Below are positions 1-10,919 of a stretch of DNA of 64,000 bases, piece after piece; within the stretch, counting starts at the first letter, position 1; each line of letters begins with the position of its first letter. The DNA is taken from contig NW_013654673.1 of NCBI RefSeq assembly GCF_000499385.1, positions 1 through 64,000 of the forward strand, given 5' to 3'. The position numbers and the translations under genes are program-made. Source of the DNA: Eimeria necatrix (taxonomy: Eukaryota; Apicomplexa; Conoidasida; Eucoccidiorida; Eimeriidae). The notes under the pieces were generated by a model. It did not search any database. It was not told where the DNA came from and saw nothing but the letters and a program-made list of their open reading frames with translations.

Positions 1-198
1 TTTTGTCTGGTAAGAGGGCCCTGTCTCCCTCCAGTCTTGCGACCCCTCGTAGGTCGCTGGCTAGCTATCCTCTCTAGAGCACTAACCAGCCCCATTGTAG
101 TGTCTGTGCACTACAGCAATCTTCTTACGGTCACCAGCAAGCCCTATTGTAGTGCCTGTGCACTACAGTAGCCGCAGCTGAGAGCACTGTGCACTACA
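1..198 (+). repeat. Truncated copies of the TG..CA dispersed repeat
   Basis: Positions 1-115 match the 3' part of the fuller copy at 606-1017: the block with CTCCCTCCAGT, the GTAGGTCGCTGGCTAGCTAT segment, and the terminal GCCCCATTGTAGTG..GCACTACA. The 5' part lies outside the window. A second short end module stops at 167 and a third terminal CTGTGCACTACA stops at 198, so this looks like nested or repeatedly truncated insertions. Orientation is the same as the 606-1017 copy and opposite to the three copies at 55-58 kb. Confidence 0.7.
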
Positions 199-605
199 GA
201 TGCCTGTCTCCATGTCACGTGCGCCAAGGATGTTCGTCACGCATAACTCCAGGGCATAGTCTTTTAAACCTTGGTGCTGTTCTGTTGTTTCAAAAGGTAT
301 GCGTGCGCTTCTGGCTCTCTTCTTTCAGCATAGGCGCGGCCTTAGCAGTGTAACGCAATTGATATGGTTGGTACCTCCATATCCTTTACAGATCCCTGCA
401 GACTTGTCGGCATTTTCGCCACTCATTGACGAATCTTTACCCATAAGTCCCCTCTTCTTACACTCCAAACACAAGGAGCACTGATCCTTATCTTTGCACA
501 AAATGAGTACAACTAAGGCTCAATATCAAAGGGGGTTGCGACTATTGCCGTCTCCACAGAATATCTTGCAGTCGGTCTTGCGCCATAGTTTGCACGAACC
601 CTCCC

Positions 606-1017
606 TGTAGTGCGCGGCGCCTACTGCTGCGACTACGCTGTTTCCTGTCCCTCTACAGGTCTACATACTACACCTGGATTAGCCCCATTTCTCGGGCTCT
701 ACAGCTTTATTCCGTCGAAAAACGACAATTCAAGGAGTGTCTGTGTTCTCTGTGTTCGATTCGCTCCCTTCTCGGAGCTTACCCCCTAGACCCCAAGGGG
801 GGAAGGTCGCATTGGTGCCGGCGCTATCGCCAGCCCCAGTCTCCACACGATTTCCGCACAATTCATGTTTTCACTAGAACTCACTAACGGTTTTCTTATT
901 TTTTCATGTATTGGGGGGGCTCCTGTCCCCCTCCAGTGTCGCGGCCCCTTGCAGGTCGCTAGCTAGCTATCATCCCTAGGACACTAGTCAGCCCCATTGT
1001 AGTGTCTCAGCACTACA
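606..1017 (+). mobile_element. 412-bp solo-LTR-like element, copy with 5-bp target duplication
   Basis: The element begins TGTAGTGCGCGG and ends CAGCACTACA, so it has short inverted ends and the TG..CA borders of an LTR. It is flanked on both sides by the same pentamer CTCCC (601-605 and 1018-1022). Its interior matches the reverse complement of the copies at 55453-55856 and 58059-58471, including the GCGCCTACTGCTGCGACTAC start, the GCCGGCGCTATCGCCAGCCC middle and the GGTCGCTAGCTAGCTAT part near the end. No ORF of note lies inside. TG..CA borders plus a 5-bp duplication fit a solo LTR; a non-autonomous inverted-repeat DNA element is the alternative. Confidence 0.75.
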
Positions 1018-2131
1018 CTCCCTGCCCAATACAAGCCATAAATTCAACCCAACGGAACACTGATGGCTCTCACATCCGCACCTGCAGGATCGCAGTACAG
1101 CCCTATTTAGATAAATTCCCAGGAGCCCTAGACTTGCGCAGCTACTGTGGCTGTAAGCAGCTAAGAAAGCGATCACCCATCAGACACTAATTTTTCTCCA
1201 TTCATTTATACATGCCGGAAGGCACGGGTCTAACGCCCCAAATTATCCAGTTATATGCTTGAAGGAGTTGAATTGCACTTCAAGGAAAGAATCGAATCAC
1301 TCGAAGCCTTAAATTAAAGTAATGCAGCTTAAAACCTTAAATGTTGAATCATTTGTACCCGCGGCGGAGAGATCTACGAGAAAGGAAGAAATCAGTGCCG
1401 TATACTCCATTATTCTCTTTCAATCTAAGAAACTGAGGCGATGAAGTCGTTAGGAATCTGCGAAAAACAATTCAGATGCAGCACGGCAACAACTACCGCT
1501 CTCGAAGGCGTTGGGAAAGACCACTTCCAGTGACGCGCTGTAGTTTTGCATTGTGCCACGTCATGCATAGGCAAATATACAGCTAACGAAAAATGGAAAC
1601 AGGCTCAAAGTATTTTTGCTGTTTTATCTTCCAGATTGAGCATCACTGCTGAGCAAGTGCTCTCAATTACTAGTGGGACACCTCATTAATACAGATTTAG
1701 CATCGTCTCCCCAACAGCGGGTTTAAACGTGAAGCAGGCTGCTAAGTAATCCACTGATTATTCCAATATCATCGAATTTATTTCTTTTCAGTTTTAATCA
1801 GACTGGCAATATCTTAAAATCTGGGGCTTGCGGCTGCTACAGAGCAGCAGCGCTCGCAGCGACGACTGATGAGAAAGACGGGAGCCCGACACTCCAAGCC
1901 TGCCCTAAAGGCGTAATATTAACTCTAACTACATCAACTCGTGATACTTGATTCACTCTGACAGAAACCAAATAAGGCAAAGGCAGTTATGCTCTGATTT
2001 AGCGGGCGCTTTTTCTGACCACTTCAGCGTTTCGCTAGTATGAAATTGGAATTGTCCCGGCCTCAAAGCAGGCAGGCAGCCTACTTCGTCCCCAGTTTCT
2101 GCCACATAGGTACCTTTTTGTTTTTTACTGA
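1018..2131. other. Non-coding stretch between repeat and first ORF
   Basis: I see no convincing gene. Only short ORFs of about 60-80 codons occur, on both strands and overlapping each other, without signal-peptide or domain character. A patch near 1830-1865 is rich in GCTGC/GCAGC trinucleotides. Upstream regulatory sequence of the 2132 ORF may lie here, but no defined motif is recognisable. Confidence 0.4.
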
Positions 2132-3124
2132 ATGAATCTTCTTCTAACTTGGCCGCTTCTAGCGGCAGCAGCTGAAGCTGCTGGGGGGTTGGCAAGTGGA
2201 TCGATTGGTCTCACTGAGCAAACCTTGGAATCTGAGGTATCTGAGAACTCCACAGAGGGCTATGGTCGGGCATTTCTTGATGACAAGCTTTGGCTGTTAG
2301 GTGATTCCCCTATAACGTTTACTAGCAATTTCGGCGAGGCAGGTCTGGAGGGGTACGACCTGTCGGCCAGTTCAGCAAACATCCACTGCAGCACTTGCAC
2401 AACTCCTGTAGAGGACCAACACAGTTCACAACCGAGTATAAATGCACAGAAGGAACAAGCTGCAGGGACTGAAGTGTTGGCTAGGGAAGAAATGACGACG
2501 GGCTCGCCCATACGTGGGATCAAGTCCCTAGTCACTGGCTCGCTCATGCTAGGCCTTCTACTCATTCTTCTGAGCGCTCCAGAGGACTCTGATGATGAGA
2601 GCCACATCTTAACGAGATTGCATGACTCCCTTGCTGACGACATTGTCGACGGGCTGTTTGCGGTAGATGATTTCTTGGAGGCACACGTCCCCATCTTCCC
2701 CTTTTGGATCGTCACATTCTGGGTACTCACCGGCGCAGCCCCGATTCTGTTTTTCTCAGGTTTAGTAGACCTGACGCAGAGCCTGCGGAAGCGTAGGCAC
2801 ACTCCAAACTCCCTCGCAAATTCAAAGCCTACGGGTTTTCCCTTCGGATTCTTGGTAACAAGCCTTGCCATTTTGGCACTTAGCCTGCCGGCTAACCAGG
2901 ACAGCGACAACCCTACACACGCTGTGGCGATGGAGGCCTGTGTTAATCTCATCTGGGGAATGAACCTTGTGTTTCTGCTGCGTCTCCTCACTCGAGCTCG
3001 CGGCTGGAAAGGCCAGGGAAAGGAACAGGCGCACCTGCTGGAAAAAGCGAACCATGAGACGTCTTCTCATACGTTTCCACAAGAAGAAAGCCTTTCAGTG
3101 AAGGGGCACATGGCACGCCATTAG
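2132..3124 (+). CDS. Predicted secretory-pathway protein with about four membrane spans
   Basis: Single open frame of 330 residues from ATG to stop; I do not recognise the family. A hydrophobic N-terminus (about residues 1-20, Leu/Ala rich) could be a signal peptide. Next comes a polar, acidic, Ser/Thr-rich region (about 21-125) with CSTC at about 85-88. Then come hydrophobic stretches near residues 133-147, 187-214, 232-248 and 267-283. Charged loops between them contain DEDSDDES-like and RKRR patches. The tail is hydrophilic. This arrangement suggests an integral membrane protein with a lumenal acidic domain. The antisense frame is also partly open (2260-2991) but has no membrane logic and reads as a shadow. 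No intron is required. Confidence 0.5.
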   Translation: MNLLLTWPLLAAAAEAAGGLASGSIGLTEQTLESEVSENSTEGYGRAFLDDKLWLLGDSPITFTSNFGEAGLEGYDLSASSANIHCSTCTTPVEDQHSSQPSINAQKEQAAGTEVLAREEMTTGSPIRGIKSLVTGSLMLGLLLILLSAPEDSDDESHILTRLHDSLADDIVDGLFAVDDFLEAHVPIFPFWIVTFWVLTGAAPILFFSGLVDLTQSLRKRRHTPNSLANSKPTGFPFGFLVTSLAILALSLPANQDSDNPTHAVAMEACVNLIWGMNLVFLLRLLTRARGWKGQGKEQAHLLEKANHETSSHTFPQEESLSVKGHMARH

Positions 3125-3372
3125 GAAGCGGGGCCGTTTCTGTGTTTTTCATTTGTTTCAGGTATTGGACGCGCGATTCCGCATGTTCAGGGATTGCGCA
3201 ACGCTCACATGAAGCCTTGAACAAGGATGCTTTGCTCACCAAAAACAGATATGTGCATATTTGCACTGCACGTTTCCTTCTGCATTTCCTTTACATCCTG
3301 TAATAATAGGGAGTTGAGCAGGATTTAACGCACAGAAAGGCACTGAGTTTGAAAGAAATTGCGCTGACAGCC

Positions 3373-3693
3373 ATGAATTTTATGCACCTGGCACTTCTCG
3401 CATTTCTTCTAGCTGTGTGTATTTCACCTTTTGCTGGCCATGCTGGAACTCTATGTGTCTGGCTTCTTTTTTTCTACGCCAACAAGGGACAGTTGACCAA
3501 CAAGAGGCGGCTCAGTCTTAGGGCACAGGGCTTCCAGGCACTGTTAAGTGGGATTCTGTCTTCTGGCGACACAGCCCCAGATACACAGATGCTTGCCTCC
3601 ATAGATAGATTCTATACAGACCCAGTACTACGCCATTTGCATGCATCTGATGATTCATTAGCTGGTCCGATCAATTATTGTAATCTAGACTAG
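3373..3693 (+). CDS. Possible small secreted or membrane protein
   Basis: An ATG at 3373 opens a 106-residue frame. Its first 23 residues are strongly hydrophobic (LALLAFLLAVC core) and end in GHAG, like a signal peptide. The open frame extends 24 bases upstream without an ATG. A second hydrophobic segment follows (CVWLLFFYA). The remainder is polar and has no known domain. The stop codon lies inside the first unit of the 139-bp tandem repeat that begins near 3654, so the C-terminus may be repeat-derived. Short length and lack of homology signals keep confidence low. Confidence 0.3.
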   Translation: MNFMHLALLAFLLAVCISPFAGHAGTLCVWLLFFYANKGQLTNKRRLSLRAQGFQALLSGILSSGDTAPDTQMLASIDRFYTDPVLRHLHASDDSLAGPINYCNLD

Positions 3694-3931
3694 CTCAGGG
3701 TAAAAACAGCCCCAGCCGTAGCATCGATGTAGGGCAAGCGCCCCAGCCGTCGCAGCCTTTTCATTGATGTAGAACAAGGGTCACAATCGTCGTTCATTAG
3801 CTGGTCCGATCAAGCATTGTAATCTAGACTAGCTCTGGGTAGAAGCAGCCCCAGCCGTCGCATAGATGTAGAGCAACCGCCCCAGCCGTCGCAGCCGTTT
3901 CATTGATGTAGAGCAAGGGCCACAACCGTCT
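3654..3931. repeat. Imperfect tandem duplication, unit about 139 bp
   Basis: The block starting TTCATTAGCTGGTCCGATCA at about 3654 recurs at about 3793 with scattered substitutions, and both units run through GTAATCTAGACTAGCTC to CACAA(T/C)CGTC. Within each unit a shorter motif (CCCCAGCCGTCGCA followed by GATGTAGAGCAA or a close variant) repeats two to three times, so the array has a nested structure. Coding potential is poor. The first unit overlaps the end of the ORF at 3373-3693. Confidence 0.85.
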
Positions 3932-5420
3932 AAAAGATCTACAGCTATTCCTGCTGACAGGAGCTTGAGCACCCGTTAGCACCCTAACTGTCTTCTTTGT
4001 TGGCATCATTGAAGAATGGCACGGTTTGGGAAGCACTGTTCAGAGGAAGCAGTAGTCTTCTCTCCTTGGCCGTACTGATTGAGCTCTCCCTTGCGGATTA
4101 GGTTTCATTTTACGAGCCAGGTTCACGCACCCTCAGTATTTTAACCTAAGGTTCCTCTTCGTGCTTTTTTGGGTGCTGCCGTCCAAAGTACATCTGCTTC
4201 AGTTCTTAGCACAGGTGCTCTGTCTAACTGCTGCCGGCTGGAAGCGCGGAGCCTTGAGGGCGGTATGTAGGTCCTTCAATAGAATGTTTTGTATTGAAAG
4301 AGGGCGCATATGTGCTGCCTTCGTGACAAGCGCCCCCAGGAGCATGGACGCCTCGCTGTCCTTTCACTTTTGATTAATGTCCCTCTAATCTACTCTTTCC
4401 GTCGTTTTGGCATCATTAAAGGTGGAGCCCTGTTTTTAAAGACTAACTGTCTGGGCTTACGAGCGATGCAGGGTCGAGCAGGGTCGAGCAAGGACACCTA
4501 CCGGTGCATTGTGCAGTACAGGGCTTAGAATGGGCCAAAAGCTCGGACAGATGAAAATGACGAATCGAGTTAATATGTCATTAAGTTTTCCAATTTAACG
4601 AAGCTCCCAAACAGGAAATTGTTCAGCACATGCTGCCTGGCATGGTCACATAGCCAAGCCGGGCAGCCACTGCGAAGAAGGAAACGGGATACATCATGAA
4701 ACGCTCATAGCTTATTTCGGCCAGATAATTTCAAAACATATTTTATCCTTATTGAATGGATGTCTTTTTTGGGCATTTTGAGTGCTGGAAGCTTGCGCGC
4801 TGCTGGTGTCTCAACGGTCGCTGCCGACGGTCTGGTCCCTTTGACCGGTTGGGGCTTACACCAACCCGCCTCAGTTTGAATACGTGACAGTCGGGTACCT
4901 TTGAAGCTTGACAAAGCTTAATAGCTTGCTTTCTTACCGGAGGATCTTTAATCTGGCCGCCAGATATTCTTGGTATGTGGCCCAGTTCCTTGTGGCTCTC
5001 CCATAGGCGGCATTGTGGCCCAATAGGGTCCAGTCAACACATTTCTGTGGCACTTGCTTCCCCGAGAATGTCAAATCTCTTCTTTGTTGTATACGTAGAT
5101 CTGTGTAGGAATTGTTGGTGCTGGCTTCCGTTCTAAACGGACACAGACCCTTCATCCGCACGGGTTTGCAGCTATGAGCAACCCGCTTTTGCTACATGCG
5201 CACAGCTGCGCGAACCAGCTTGAATACCAAATCTCTACTCAAACCATAAAGCGTGACTTGATGGGATATTCAGAGGTCGCTTTGCAGACAGTGGACAGGC
5301 AGTGATCTGGAAAGCGCCCACATCACGGAAGCATCTGACTGCCCTACCGTGTGAAGCGACGACGAAATAGCTTCAAAAACACACCGTGTGCCAGGATTTG
5401 TATCTGAAGTGACATTTGAA
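3932..5420. other. Intergenic stretch without a supported gene
   Basis: Only short ORFs (60-75 codons) on both strands, none with domain character. A short direct repeat (GCAGGGTCGA twice in a row) sits near 4468-4490. The promoter and 5' UTR of the proline-rich gene at 5421 presumably lie in the right part. Confidence 0.35.
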
Positions 5421-6953
5421 ATGGAGAAGAAGCTCGCGCCCCCTCCCAAGCCTCCTGCGTCGAAGTCAGTCGTCCTGGTGGGCAAAGGGCCCCCACCAGC
5501 ATCAGGGCCTCCCAAAGGGGCCCCTCCAGGAGCCAAAATTGCTGTCCATGGCAGTGGCCCTCCTCCGGGAAAAGCTTCCTTGCCAAAACCTCCAGCATCC
5601 AGTCTCGCGGCAGCAGGAAAGCTCCCGGCGGCGACGAGCCCACCTCCCAAAACACCCTTGGTATCGGGAAAGGAAGCTACCCCTTCGGAACCACCCTTAG
5701 GCGGGACCACGAAATCGTCTAATGAGCTGTCTGTCCCCCATGACACTTCAGTGAAATCTTCAGTATCTCCAGGATCACCTCCCAAAACGCCTTTGGTCCT
5801 GAAGAACGGAGTCCCTCCCCCAAAGCCTCAACTCGACGGGCTCGCGAAACCTGCTAAAGCTGTGCCGAATGGACCTCCTGTAGCCCCTGCTAAGCCTCCA
5901 GCTACTCTTAGCTCGCCACAGAAAGCACCTGTAGCCTCAAAGGACGGAGCTGCTCCTCCGAAAGCACCGGCGGGCGGAGCGGAAAAATCCTCTAGTCCTA
6001 CGCTGCCTAGCCCCCCCGCAGCTGTGGGGAAGCCTCCAGCTTCCAGTAGCTTACCTCCGAAGTCGCCGTTAGTCTCAAAGAATGAAACTGCCCTTCCGAA
6101 GCTATCAGTGGGCGGGGTCAAGGAACCAGCAACTCAGCATAGCACTGCTACAAAAAAAAATTTACCAAAGCCTCCGCCACCTAATTCAGACGCAAGCTCA
6201 ACAAAAAGTCCATCTACTACTTCTTTGCTGGTGAAAGACTCTCCAAAACTATCTCTGAATAAGTCTCCAGGCAATTCCAAGACGGCTGCTCCAAAGCCTC
6301 CCTCCCTCTTGGGACCTCAGAAACAAACGCCCCCCACCCTACCAACGGCAAAGGGAGGCCCGGTAGGCCCACCGGGATCAAAAATCCCGGAAGACAAAAG
6401 TATCGCTTCCCCAATGGCAGTCAAAGCTTCCCCAGATCCGGGGCTTCCCACTACAGCAAAAATCGCTCCCGGTCCATCGCCGCTAGTAAAGGCCAAAGAA
6501 CCGTCTACTTCAGTGGCAGGAGGCAAGGGGCCTCCTGGGCCTCTGCATGCAGGAAACGGATCACCTGGTCCGCCGGCAGAATCAAAAGCCCCACATAGCT
6601 TGCCTGTAAAGTCAAAGGCACCAGGCAGTTTGCAGACGGCAACAAAGGGGACTCCTGACTCTGGCCTTCCAGCAGGAACCAAGGCGTCTCCTGGATCAGA
6701 AGCTGGGTCTGCTCAGCCAGCAGCACCACCGGATGACCAGCCGACAGCAAGGGGAGTGGCTGTCTCAAAGGTCGTTCCCAAGCAGGGGCCTCCCGACGGA
6801 GGTAGCTCAGGCTTTCCAGTTGCCTCATCTACTCCTGTTGCCTCTGCAACCTCCAGATCTACCCTGGTAGCCCCTGAGAGTAAGGTTGGGGATACTTCTT
6901 CAGGAGGCAGTAGATCTGCACAGGCGTCTTCTGGCGGGGTGAGAGCTGGCTAA
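5421..6953 (+). CDS. Proline-rich, low-complexity repeat protein
   Basis: A 510-residue frame from ATG 5421. The frame is open upstream to 5388 but has no earlier ATG. Composition is dominated by Pro, Ser, Lys, Ala and Gly. About four degenerate units of 45-46 residues start at about residues 73-215, each opening with PPK(T/S)PLV(S/L)K or a close variant, followed by an acidic/Gly patch and a KPP cluster. The second half loses the register but keeps KAxPxS..P repeats. There is no signal peptide, membrane span or globular domain. Such proteins are usually disordered scaffolds or SH3/profilin ligands, but no function can be assigned. Antisense frames here are Gly/Pro-type mirror shadows of the biased composition. 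Confidence 0.6.
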   Translation: MEKKLAPPPKPPASKSVVLVGKGPPPASGPPKGAPPGAKIAVHGSGPPPGKASLPKPPASSLAAAGKLPAATSPPPKTPLVSGKEATPSEPPLGGTTKSSNELSVPHDTSVKSSVSPGSPPKTPLVLKNGVPPPKPQLDGLAKPAKAVPNGPPVAPAKPPATLSSPQKAPVASKDGAAPPKAPAGGAEKSSSPTLPSPPAAVGKPPASSSLPPKSPLVSKNETALPKLSVGGVKEPATQHSTATKKNLPKPPPPNSDASSTKSPSTTSLLVKDSPKLSLNKSPGNSKTAAPKPPSLLGPQKQTPPTLPTAKGGPVGPPGSKIPEDKSIASPMAVKASPDPGLPTTAKIAPGPSPLVKAKEPSTSVAGGKGPPGPLHAGNGSPGPPAESKAPHSLPVKSKAPGSLQTATKGTPDSGLPAGTKASPGSEAGSAQPAAPPDDQPTARGVAVSKVVPKQGPPDGGSSGFPVASSTPVASATSRSTLVAPESKVGDTSSGGSRSAQASSGGVRAG

Positions 6954-7554
6954 AGAACCAATACTGAACACACTGGCCTGAGCATGTGGCCATGTGCAGA
7001 AATATTTGGGAAAGGCTACTTCTTTACGTGTTCAGATTGGTCTCATTTTTCAGGGCTCTCTGAATATGGATGAGTTTGGAAGGCAGCGAGGCAGCGTAGG
7101 GAACTTGGCACCTAAAAGCGAGTTGTCCCACGAACTTGCAGGGAACGTCATTCCCGTATTTGACAAGGAGTAAGCGTAGATATGTGCATTAACCGTCTGG
7201 CCCGTGGTCCACCGTTTGTGGGGCCGTTGTAGCCGCACTCCTGATAGCTAAGCTGCCATTCCTTGAAGAATGTGGATTCAGGCAGAACGAAATGTATGCG
7301 AAGTGCCCACATGCATCATATCCTCCGAGACAAGCACACTGGTAAAGTGCACGCGTGCAGTAGAAATTCTGGTGGCGTATACATTTTCGGCTGAGTGCTT
7401 GTGTGTTCTTTGCTGTACATTAGGGGCAAGTTTGTGGCCTTCACATCGGGCCCGCCAGCTCCACTTTACCGCTCAGATCCAGCCAGGCGATGTGCGTGAA
7501 GCCCTTTCATCGTTCAAGATGCTTGTCCCTCTTTAGATCGCCTCCCTTGTGGTT
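6954..7554. other. Spacer between proline-rich gene and next gene
   Basis: No gene supported. Short frames only, including one of 88 codons at 7270-7536 on the plus strand with no recognisable feature. The region probably holds the 3' UTR of the upstream gene and the start region, or a first exon, of the gene that follows. Confidence 0.35.
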
Positions 7555-10394
7555 ATGGTCCGTGTCGAGTTACGAGTTTCGCGCATATTGCTGCTTATGA
7601 TGGTACACGTGTGCACAGCGCGCCGACTGTCCGACCGCAGACCTGAAGAACGAGAAGCAATGAAAGGACCATTCGAGAGGGGAATTGAACAAGGAGCCCT
7701 AGGAGGCGTGAGAGTTCCTGGTGGGATTCCTGGTTTCTTCTTGTCAGTACCCCCATGGCCAGCTCCCACCCCAATGCCAATGGACCAGGCCACTGGTTGG
7801 GCTGCCTATCCTCCAATCCCGAGCTATTCTATGCCCCAGGTATCCCCTTATGCCGCGTTTCTTCCCCAGCCACTCTCGCAAGTCCCCTATCCCATGATTT
7901 ACGGACCAGGGGGTGAAGATGGAAGCCAACACGGCCTTTTGCCACCACAAGGCAATTGCCGTGGGGCGGCGTGGCCAGAGTATCCCCGTCAAACGGATGC
8001 AGCTGATGTTCGTGGTTCAAGCTTTATTGGTATGAGAATGGTCCCAATAGTTCATTATTGCCGCCTAGACACCGCAGCGACAGCATCTGTCAACGTTCTT
8101 ATCTAAGCCTTTAACGTTCTTGACTGTGGACCGTGGCAAGTTCACCTAAGATACTTTTGTTTAAATGAATGTTTTCCATTATCGCTGCCCACACCTATCC
8201 CTATGTGACTGCAGCCCCTCAAGAGGTCTCCCAGCAGAAAGATGGGAAGTCTCAGAAAGGGTGAGATAAAAAAGCGCATAGTGGTGCTCTGGAGATGCGG
8301 GAACTAAGTTTCTTCTGGGTATTGGGATGTTTGTACAGTTCGTCAAAGCAGTGGAACACAATACTCTCTTATGAAGCACATTACCCTTTAGTTTTCATGA
8401 AGCGGTCGACGGAAAGCCCTGTTAAGCTGACTGTCTAGATGGTACCCTCCTCAATTTGCCTCACGTTTATCGCGACGGGGTGGAGTCTCCTGAAGCGAAC
8501 TGCTTTCCCTTCCTCTGTTGTCTCGCTGCTCATTAGCGTAACGGAACTCGTGGCTCAGATGAATGGACCTCGCGCTAGAGGCTACGTGGTCGCGAGCGGA
8601 GATCAGGAGCTGGGGAAGACCAAATGGCTACCCATAGAACGACACGTGAGTTACCACAGTGTCGATTTTATGTCAAGAGTCGTTGCTGACCTTGAAGCTA
8701 TTTTACGAAGACATTCATACATAGCCACTCAATGCTGCTTCCTGGTTTTATAGCTCAATAACATCAGGGGAGGATACGGCGAGTCGTACCGGCCGCCTGA
8801 AGAAGCTGATGGACCCCCAAGGAAGCCGTCAAACAGAGCCAGGCGCAGAAGCTCCAGTGTGAGGGACGACGTTTACTCGGGCTTTCGACCGTACTATTCT
8901 AGGGAGAAGAAGCCATTCGTTGATGAAGTGATCCCCCGGTATGCAAAGGGAAAATGAAATAGGGAAGAAAACAAAAGTGGGCAGCTGCTTGACTACGCAA
9001 CGTGGCTAAACCGTAATAGAACAGCAAAAGTCTTAGCTCTTTTAGAGTCATGCACAAAAATTTCTCATTGGCAAAGCAATTCCGTGCTGTCCAGACGGTA
9101 AACAGTCCCACAGTGGCCAACGTGTGGAGTACTGGTGTTTACTTTCTTTTCCGATGACATCTAAAATCGAGGCATACCCAGCAACTGGAGCGTCATGTCA
9201 GAAAGAAATCGTCTGATCCAGAGGGCCTTCCATTGAGCTGCTGTGTGAAATCCGTGTTAGGTATGCGGAGCCGCGCGAGCCTTCTGGCAGTAAGCCTACG
9301 GCACCTCGGAAAAGTGCACTGATGACTAGACCCAAAGATCGCACTTGGGACCGCTGGGGCTCGACTGGATTGACCGCGCCTCGAAAGTAATTCCTGCGAT
9401 TTCTCTTTTTCTTCCATGAGAACTCATTTCATTGTCTGCTCACAGACTTCCCATGTTTCTTCCTGAGACACTAAGGTGCCAACGCTGCTTTGGGTGTTCG
9501 GAACTGATCAGGCGAACGTACCAAAGTCTCTCAGAATTGGCGAACTGTTTCTCGAATCTTGACGCTGAAGATCAAGAAGACGTCATCAGTCTTTTGTTAC
9601 TTTGTAGGAAGTGCGCGACCGCGCCGATTTAGTGTCCGTGCTTGACTACTTATTTGTTTCTCACTTTGAAGTTATTGCTACGCTTCAGCGTCCCAGCTTG
9701 GTACCCTCCTATAGTCTACGAGTGCTGTACGGAGACAGGAGCAGGCTCGTTTCCATGATTTGCCTGTGACACTTGGGTGCCTGTGCAGGCTCGAACAGCA
9801 AGTGGAAAAGCAGCACGTTGTAATAGATATGCTGGAACACGACTTGTCAGAAGCCCAGAAAGTTCTGAAGTTCCCCCCAGAGTGGCGGCCACTTGAGGGC
9901 CTAGACCTTGCAGGAATGGCTCCTTCAGGTAGACCAGTTCGGTTTCTACTTTACCAAACCACGTAGTGAAAAGTTCTACTGTGCATTCCTTTGTTTTAAG
10001 TCTACGGAATAATCTAAATGCAAATGGTGCCGAATAGTTTGAGTGTGAAGGAGCGGTGGCCGCATGCGACAAGCATCTTCGGTGCAGTTTCTGACATTCC
10101 TGCACAGACGCGCCGTTCCAAGCAACAGCAGCAACACCGCTATATATAAAGAACGCGACCGTGCTACCCGTGAATGTCCCTGACGATCCCGTCGCCAACA
10201 TTGTGGTTGGAGCCCCCAAGACAGGGCAGAGCAAAACGACGACCGCTGCCCGTCCCATTCCAGCCAAAACGCTTTCCGCGCCATCCACAGGAACCGCCAC
10301 GGGCACTCTTGATACTCCAAAGAAGCCACCAGTTCCCTTCAAACCAAAGCCTCCAGTAATGGGAGTTAAGAAGCCCGTAGTTAAGAAAATGTAG
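7555..10394 (+). CDS. Multi-exon conserved-looking protein with short coiled coil and Pro/Lys-rich tail
   Basis: Exons I can join with matching phase: 8768-8938, 9446-9610, 9789-9928 and 10108-10394 (stop). They encode a basic SNRARRRSSSVRDD stretch, SGFRPYYSREKKPF, a Cys-containing segment (CQRCFGC), a coiled-coil-like helix (LEQQVEKQHVVIDMLEHDL), FPPEWRPLEGLDL, then a disordered Pro/Thr/Lys tail ending KPVVKKM. Upstream, 7555-8029 (Pro/Tyr/Met-rich, possibly with a hydrophobic leader) and about 8547-8675 look coding. Their junctions are not phase-proven, because the donor at 8029 leads to a stop in the exon at 8547. I do not recognise a family. The basic, Tyr/Pro-rich plus coiled-coil make-up suggests a structural, perhaps cytoskeletal, protein; that is inference. 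Confidence 0.55.
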
Positions 10395-10919
10395 CCTCAT
10401 CTTCCTAGTAAGAAGTACCGTTATGTGCTTGTGTACAGAATCTCTCTCCCGCGTACACTTCCTCTTCCGCTTACAGGAAGTAGACGCTGATCGTTTCAAG
10501 TCGGTGCACTGCGAGCGCCGCAGCTGCAACTGTATTACAGTAGCACCTATGATTCCTACTGCAGTGCACTCGGTACAGGGCGACAAGTGCGCTGCTTGGT
10601 CGACCAGACAGCACAAGGGCACTTTAATAATTACGAATAGGCAGTTTCGGTGCACTTGTCGCTGCAAAATTTAGCCGTAGGTAGCACTTTTGAGTTCCCA
10701 ACACACAGCATACTGAATCTTGAAACGCCTTCCTCACAGCCACTGCCATTCGAAAACCAGACGCCTCTATGCGGCAACTTTCTGGTCCAAATGCAAGAAG
10801 TGCAGCGGAAGCCTTCAGAAAACGCTCCTCAGTCTGCGTTTGCCTTGAAAACCAGTGACAAATTTGAGCATGTGCACACGGCATTCATGTCTTCACAGGT
10901 AAAGACCAAGTACTTCCAG

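Noticed and set aside
2260..2991. 243-codon minus-strand frame
   Set aside because: Fully antisense to the 330-residue membrane-protein frame and with Ser/Arg-rich mirror composition; no domain.
5270..5785. 171-codon minus-strand Gly/Pro-rich frame (and similar at 5828-6682)
   Set aside because: Mirror of the proline-rich plus-strand gene: CCN/GGN codon bias keeps antisense frames open.
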